DNA of 64,000 bases from the NCBI GenBank assembly GCA_029260165.1, contig JAJDDT010000073.1, positions 1-64,000 on the forward strand, in the 5' to 3' direction. Of the stretch, positions 59,639 through 64,000 are shown one piece after another. The position numbers and the translations under genes were made by a program. Origin of the DNA: Phycisphaerae bacterium (GTDB lineage: Bacteria > Planctomycetota > Phycisphaerae > UBA1845). Below the pieces are notes generated by a model. It had not been told where the DNA came from. It saw nothing but the letters and a program-made list of their open reading frames with translations, and searched no databases. Numbering within the stretch: the first letter of the stretch is position 1; the number at the start of each line of letters is the position of its first letter.

Positions 59639-61786
59639 TCAATCATCGTCCCTTTCGTCACCACCGTCGCCTTCGTAATCCTCACCGTTGCCACCCCCCT
59701 CTTCAATGATGGCCTGACGGCGTGACAGCTTGATCCGCCCCTGATCATCGATCGCGATCACCTTGACCCGAAGCTGGTCGCCGACAGCACAAATGTCGTC
59801 AACCTTCTTGACGAACCCGTCGGACAACTCGCTGATGTGACACAAACCATCCTGCCCGGGCGTCACCTCGATAAACGCACCGAAGTCCTTGACGCTGCTG
59901 ACCGTCCCCTCGTAAATCCGACCAAGCTCAACATCCTCCGCCACAGCCTTGACCATTTCCATGCCCCGCTGCGCAGCCTTGGCATCAACCGCCGACACGG
60001 TGATCGTCCCGTCGTCGTCAATATCCACCTTCGCACCAGAAGTGCTCTCGATACCACGAATCCCCTTGCCACCAGGGCCGATGACCTTGCCGATCTTCTC
60101 AGGATTGATCCTGACGGTCAGAATCCGCGGTGCGTTCTCGCTGGTCTCAGGTCGAGGCCGACTGATCGTCGCCAACATCGTTCGCAAAAGCTTCATACGC
60201 GTCTCACGAGCAAGCTCGAGTGTCTCCTCGATCTGCTCCATCGTCAGACCGCCGACCTTGATGTCGAGCTGAATCCCCGTGATACCCCGCTGCGAACCCG
60301 CCACCTTGAAATCCATGTCACCGAAGTGGTCTTCCTCACCAATAATATCGACCAGCAGTTTGTACCCGCTGTCGTTGTGCACCATCCCGATACTGATGCC
60401 CGCCACAGGCTGCAGAATCGGAACACCCGCGTCCATCAATGCCAGCGTTCCACCGCAAACCGACGCCATCGAGCTGGACCCGTTCGATTCCAGAATCTCA
60501 GACGCGAGCCGAATCGTGTACGGGAATTTGTCCGGATGTGGCAGAATGCGTTCCAGCGATCGCTCCGCCAACGCACCGTGACCGATCTCACGGCGACTCA
60601 CCGCACCGACACGCTTCACCTCACCAACCGAGAACGGCGGGAACGTATAATGCAACAGAAACTTCTTGCTGTATTCCTCGGTCAGACCATCGATAATCTG
60701 CTCGTCACGACTCGTCCCAAGCGTCGCAACCACCAACGCCTGCGTCTCACCACGCGTAAACAGCGACGATCCATGCACGCGGGGGAGCACTTCCACCTCG
60801 CAGGTAATATCGCGCAAGTCCCCGGCGCCCCGGCCATCACTGCGATTGTCGTCGTCCATGATCATATCGACGATGATCCCGGACTCCACCGCCTCCAGAA
60901 TGTGCGACACGTCGTCCGGTGTGAACTCCCGCACTTCACCATCAGTCGGACAGAACTTTTCGATGGCTTCCTTGCGGATTTCCTTCACCGCCGCCTTACG
61001 CTCCAGCTTCCCCGGGATACGACGCGCCTCACGAACCCGATCGGTCGCAAAGGATCGAACGTCCGAATCGAGCCTGGCATTCAACTCCGGTTTCTGCCAC
61101 ACAACCTCCTTGCCTGCTTTCGCCTGCAATTCGTCGATCATCCCGCAGATTTCCTGAATGCACTTGTGACCCGCCTTGACGCCTTCCAGAACGACGTTCT
61201 CGGGGGTCTCAGCCGATCCAACCTCAATCATGTTCACCCCGTCGCTGTTGCCGGCCAACACCATGTCCATCTCGCTGTACTCGAGTTGGGCTTCGGTCGG
61301 ATTGACCACCAGCTCACCGTCGACATAGCCAACGCGAACAGCGCCGAGTGAGCCTGTGAACGGCAACTCGGAGATGCGCAATGCAGCCGACGATCCGACC
61401 AACGCCATGATGTCCGGATCATTCTGCTGATCGCTCGATAGAACGAACACCTGAACCAGAACCTCATCGTGGAAACCTTCCGGAAACATCGGGCGTACCG
61501 GTCGGTCAATCAGACGACAGGTCAGAACCTCTTTGGTGGTCGGACGACCCTCACGCTTGAAAAAACCGCCCGGAAACTTCCCAGCCGCATAAATCCGCTC
61601 ACGATAATCAACCGTCAGAGGAAAGAAATCGATCCCAGGCCTCGGATCCGAGGTGACCACCGTGCAAAGAACAGTCGTCTCACCATAAGTCACCAAAACC
61701 GCCGCCGACGCCTGCCTGGCAATCTTCCCAGTCTCAAGACGCAACGTTCGTCCCGCTATTTCCCGTTCTACGACAATCGCTTCCAT
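59639..61786 (-). CDS. pnp: Polyribonucleotide nucleotidyltransferase (PNPase)
   Basis: The product is 715 residues from ATG 61786; a Met five codons earlier (61801) is possible. Two RNase PH domains are seen (first: GRTLRLETGKIARQASAAVL, VTYGETTVLCTVV; second: SLFTRGETQALVVATLGTSR, GGTLALMDAGVPILQPVAG), joined by a helical domain. A KH domain (IGKVIGPGGKGIRGIES) and an S1 domain (GRIYEGTVSSVKDFGAFIEV) complete it; a Gly/Asp-rich tail ends it. It degrades RNA 3'-5' with phosphate and can add tails. Next to rpsO on the same strand, the standard rpsO-pnp order. Confidence 0.97.
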   Translation of the reverse strand: MEAIVVEREIAGRTLRLETGKIARQASAAVLVTYGETTVLCTVVTSDPRPGIDFFPLTVDYRERIYAAGKFPGGFFKREGRPTTKEVLTCRLIDRPVRPMFPEGFHDEVLVQVFVLSSDQQNDPDIMALVGSSAALRISELPFTGSLGAVRVGYVDGELVVNPTEAQLEYSEMDMVLAGNSDGVNMIEVGSAETPENVVLEGVKAGHKCIQEICGMIDELQAKAGKEVVWQKPELNARLDSDVRSFATDRVREARRIPGKLERKAAVKEIRKEAIEKFCPTDGEVREFTPDDVSHILEAVESGIIVDMIMDDDNRSDGRGAGDLRDITCEVEVLPRVHGSSLFTRGETQALVVATLGTSRDEQIIDGLTEEYSKKFLLHYTFPPFSVGEVKRVGAVSRREIGHGALAERSLERILPHPDKFPYTIRLASEILESNGSSSMASVCGGTLALMDAGVPILQPVAGISIGMVHNDSGYKLLVDIIGEEDHFGDMDFKVAGSQRGITGIQLDIKVGGLTMEQIEETLELARETRMKLLRTMLATISRPRPETSENAPRILTVRINPEKIGKVIGPGGKGIRGIESTSGAKVDIDDDGTITVSAVDAKAAQRGMEMVKAVAEDVELGRIYEGTVSSVKDFGAFIEVTPGQDGLCHISELSDGFVKKVDDICAVGDQLRVKVIAIDDQGRIKLSRRQAIIEEGGGNGEDYEGDGGDERDDD

Positions 61787-62042
61787 TTGATCCGCTTCCA
61801 TCTAGACAACCATCACCGACACACCGCGGACGCTCACGCAGAGACCCCGCATCACGACATCATGAGTTTCAGACCACCACGGCATACACCACGCCCGGCA
61901 ATCGCTTGTATTTTCTTTTGAGAAACGCGGAACCCTCGACAAACCGACGGGGAATGAACGACCGGCCTCTCCGACAGATTCATCTCCGACCAACGACTCC
62001 AACACTCCGGAGATGAACAAACATCCAAACCAGACTATCAGC

Positions 62043-62306
62043 CTATTTACGCAAGCCCAACCGACCGATCAGGTTCTGGTATCGACCCCGGTCATTGTTG
62101 GAAAGATATTTCAATAGACTCGAACGACGACCCACCATCTTCAACAGTCCGCGGCGGGTCGAGTGGTCCTTCCTGTGTTGCTTGAGGTGCTCGGTCAACT
62201 CCTTGATCCGCGACGTCAAAACCGCGACCTGAACCTCCGGCGAACCCGAATCACCCTCATGCGTGCGGTACTCAGACAGTATCGAACTCTTTGTTTCCGG
62301 CGTCAT
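62043..62306 (-). CDS. rpsO: Ribosomal protein S15
   Basis: The product is 87 residues, normal for the family. Key stretches are [40 protein letters not shown] and [20 protein letters not shown], all conserved in S15, which binds the 16S rRNA central domain. The start has no strong ribosome site; leader regulation by S15 binding is known in other bacteria and not testable by eye here. The 241 bp between it and pnp hold no convincing gene; a minus-strand frame at 61802-62020 looks spurious. Confidence 0.97.
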   Translation of the reverse strand: MTPETKSSILSEYRTHEGDSGSPEVQVAVLTSRIKELTEHLKQHRKDHSTRRGLLKMVGRRSSLLKYLSNNDRGRYQNLIGRLGLRK

Positions 62307-62504
62307 GTTGTTGTAAACCGTCCGTCCATAAGACCTTACGTTCCCTAAACCATCACCGACCAGACCGCACCCGTGCGCCCGAAAATCGGCGACGACGCAA
62401 CCCTGAATGGCGGAAACTTACCACCAACGCCCATCCATTGCAACCCCGAAAACCGCGCACAACGCAACCCGACACAATGAATCGCCGGTGACACAGGAAG
62501 CCAT

Positions 62505-62891
62505 TTACGCAAGAAGTGCTTGAGCCGATTCCATCAACCGCTCAAGAGGGAAGGGTTTGTTGAAATACGCGTCCACGCCAAGGCTTTCCGCCCACGTTTG
62601 ATGCCGTTTGCCCTCGTTCCCGGTGATCATAATAACCCGAGGCCTGGCACCGCCGTTCCTTTTTCTCTTCAAATTTTCAAGTACGAGGAAACCACTACGC
62701 TTCGGAAGCATCGCATCGAGAACGATTAGGTCCGGGCTGTCTTTTTCCGCACGCGTGATCGCTTCGTTACCGTCCCGGGCTGTGGAGACCGACGCACCGT
62801 GGTCTTCAAACGCACTGCTCAGGGCGGTTACCACGTCGGGGTCGTCATCAACGATCAGGATATTCTTGTCGACAAATAAATCTGCGGACAT
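62505..62891 (-). CDS. CheY-like single-domain response regulator
   Basis: The product is 128 residues, one receiver domain with all key residues: acidic pair in ILIVDDDPD, phosphoacceptor Asp59 in LIVLDAMLPKRSG, Thr in VIMITGNEG, and Lys in YFNKPFPLERL. It has no output domain, so it acts by protein contact. No kinase or flagellar gene is next to it. It lies 198 bp before rpsO on the same strand, with nothing else seen in that gap. Confidence 0.92.
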   Translation of the reverse strand: MSADLFVDKNILIVDDDPDVVTALSSAFEDHGASVSTARDGNEAITRAEKDSPDLIVLDAMLPKRSGFLVLENLKRKRNGGARPRVIMITGNEGKRHQTWAESLGVDAYFNKPFPLERLMESAQALLA

Positions 62892-63078
62892 GGTGGTGGA
62901 TCATCTTATCTGGTGGTCGTCTGACACCTTTTCCCCTGAACGCGGGCCCGGGCGTACATGGAGTATAGGAACGCGGAATCCCCGATGCAAGAAATGCGTC
63001 AAAAATGAAAAGCAATCATTCGGGTGGGCGTGATTATCGGGTACAGAAATCTCGAAACGTAATTAGAAACCTCGAAGA

Positions 63079-64000
63079 TCACTCGACGACGATCGTGGGA
63101 CCTTCGTTGCTCGGCGCGATTCTAATCGCACGTTTTCCGGAAATCACGTCGTCCAGAATCTGCCCGACGGCGTCACGTCGCCAACCGCAGGCAAGTGCAC
63201 CCCCACTTGAATCTCCGTTGTCCAGCGACATCTGACGCACGAGGGAACGAATGTCGCGGTTGGTTCCGAGCAATTGAGCTGCCACGGATTCTCGCTCGCA
63301 AAAATCCTGCAACACTGCGGACAATAACTTTGTAAGTGCTGCTTCACGCGGGGTTTGTTCCGGCGGACGACGGTTGACAGGCCAGGAGTCTGATGGCTGA
63401 TCCAGTGCGCGCTGGACCGCCCGGGTCAGTTTGACGAGGGCATCGTGTTTAAGGGACATGCCTCGCAGGCTTTGGATATCCTCGGGTTTCGTCCATGCGT
63501 GGCGGGCGATTTCGACCAGCAGATAGTCTTTCAGGACGCCTCTGCGCGGTCGGTTGTAGGACTGGGCGAGTTTCTCTCTTTCGACGGCCAACTCGCGGAC
63601 GATGGCCAATCCCCTGGGTGACAGGGCACCTGCGCCCTTGATGTTTCTGTACAGCTCGTCGTCCTTTTGCTCGTAAAGTGATACTTTCTCAAATCTTCGA
63701 TGTTCCTGGGTGGACCATTCAAGCCTGTTTTTCTTCTCCAGCTTCCTGATCAGGCGATCGTGGATGGGCAGCATGTAGGCGACATCCTCGATGGCGTACT
63801 GGATCTGTTTCGGGGTCAGGGGGCGCCTTCGCCAGTTGGTCAGCGTTTGAGACTTGGGTAATTGAAGGCCCAGTTCCCCACGGATGAGCCGCTGGAGACT
63901 GATGGGGTAGTCCGTTGAGACGAGGCCTGCTGCGATCTGGAGATCGAAGACATTTTGCGGAACCTTCCCGGTTTCGCGATAGCAGAGGGCGAGATCCTCA
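63079..64000 (-). CDS. rnd: Ribonuclease D (5' part outside window)
   Basis: The frame is open from the window edge (64000) to the stop at 63079, about 306 codons, with the N-terminal part missing. The DEDD exonuclease part shows VFDLQIAAGL and the last acidic motif YAIEDVAYMLPIHDRL, with SLQRLIRGELGLQLPKSQTL and TNWRRRPLTPKQ between, as in RNase D. The HRDC domain follows (~residues 175-255 of the visible part; GLAIVRELAVEREKLAQSYN, RPRRGVLKDYLLVEIARHAW), then a second helical region. It trims 3' ends of tRNA and other small RNAs. Confidence 0.92.
   Translation of the reverse strand, partial: EDLALCYRETGKVPQNVFDLQIAAGLVSTDYPISLQRLIRGELGLQLPKSQTLTNWRRRPLTPKQIQYAIEDVAYMLPIHDRLIRKLEKKNRLEWSTQEHRRFEKVSLYEQKDDELYRNIKGAGALSPRGLAIVRELAVEREKLAQSYNRPRRGVLKDYLLVEIARHAWTKPEDIQSLRGMSLKHDALVKLTRAVQRALDQPSDSWPVNRRPPEQTPREAALTKLLSAVLQDFCERESVAAQLLGTNRDIRSLVRQMSLDNGDSSGGALACGWRRDAVGQILDDVISGKRAIRIAPSNEGPTIVVE

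Noticed and set aside
61802-62020. 72-codon frame between rpsO and pnp
   Set aside because: No ribosome site, no motif and amino-acid use unlike the neighbours; more likely a spacer of the rpsO-pnp operon.

Overview
The window looks like a moderately high-GC chromosome segment of a member of the Planctomycetota or a close relative. The reasons are an ECF sigma factor divergent from a Ser/Thr kinase with an N-terminal zinc-finger segment, several exosortase-sorted proteins (PEP-CTERM and IPTL-type tails), dockerin-like secreted proteins, a very large Cys-rich repeat protein, and frequent TTG/GTG starts. The assignment is an inference from gene families. No rRNA, tRNA or CRISPR was recognised.

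Left part (1-7.6 kb): a mosaic of broken genes (IS transposase end, DUF932-like fragment, ParA-like fragment, Ser/Thr kinase cut inside its catalytic domain) with an intact IPTL-sorted protein, an intact ECF sigma factor, an 846-residue secreted dockerin-bearing protein with a near-identical internal duplication, and a lipoprotein. From 7.9 to 15.7 kb the minus strand carries a ~1,790-residue Cys-rich repeat protein and a two-gene unit of a receiver-like protein and a GGDEF diguanylate cyclase. From 16.0 to 18.2 kb there is a run of small overlapping genes, C-rich on the coding strand, whose order (lipoprotein, small genes, membrane/coiled-coil protein, winged-helix-like protein, helical protein) resembles part of a Mu-like prophage operon. 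An MgtC-family gene follows.

From 19 to 24 kb, three related PEP-CTERM-type genes surround a more A+T-rich two-gene island (Tat-type FAD oxidoreductase and polytopic membrane protein). The copy next to the island has lost its sorting tail. From 24.1 to 39.0 kb lies a type IV pilus / type II secretion-like operon (STAS, PilB, PilT, PilC, PilM, PilN, PilO, PilP-like, five pilin-like proteins, HDOD). A large FG-GAP/LamG/ASPIC protein is embedded in it on the opposite strand, and one pseudopilin carries a calcium-loop-like Asp-rich insert.

From 39.6 to 50 kb is a metal/oxidative stress region: Cys-rich exported protein, CusC/CusB/CusA-type efflux, His-rich lipoprotein, MsrB-MsrA fusion, then a BlaI/M56 protease pair with a visible operator-promoter. 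From 49.7 kb to the end come a VOC protein, DUF1579, SRPBCC, TatC, a CobA-HemD fusion, RuvX, ManC, a UvrD-type helicase, a sigma-54 activator with a degenerate receiver, PNPase, ribosomal protein S15, a CheY-like protein and a partial RNase D.

Scattered between genes are at least four families of short palindromic repeats (called A-D here). Family A occurs singly and as ~80-bp inverted pairs, supplies the stop codon of the CobA-HemD gene and forms part of another coding tail.
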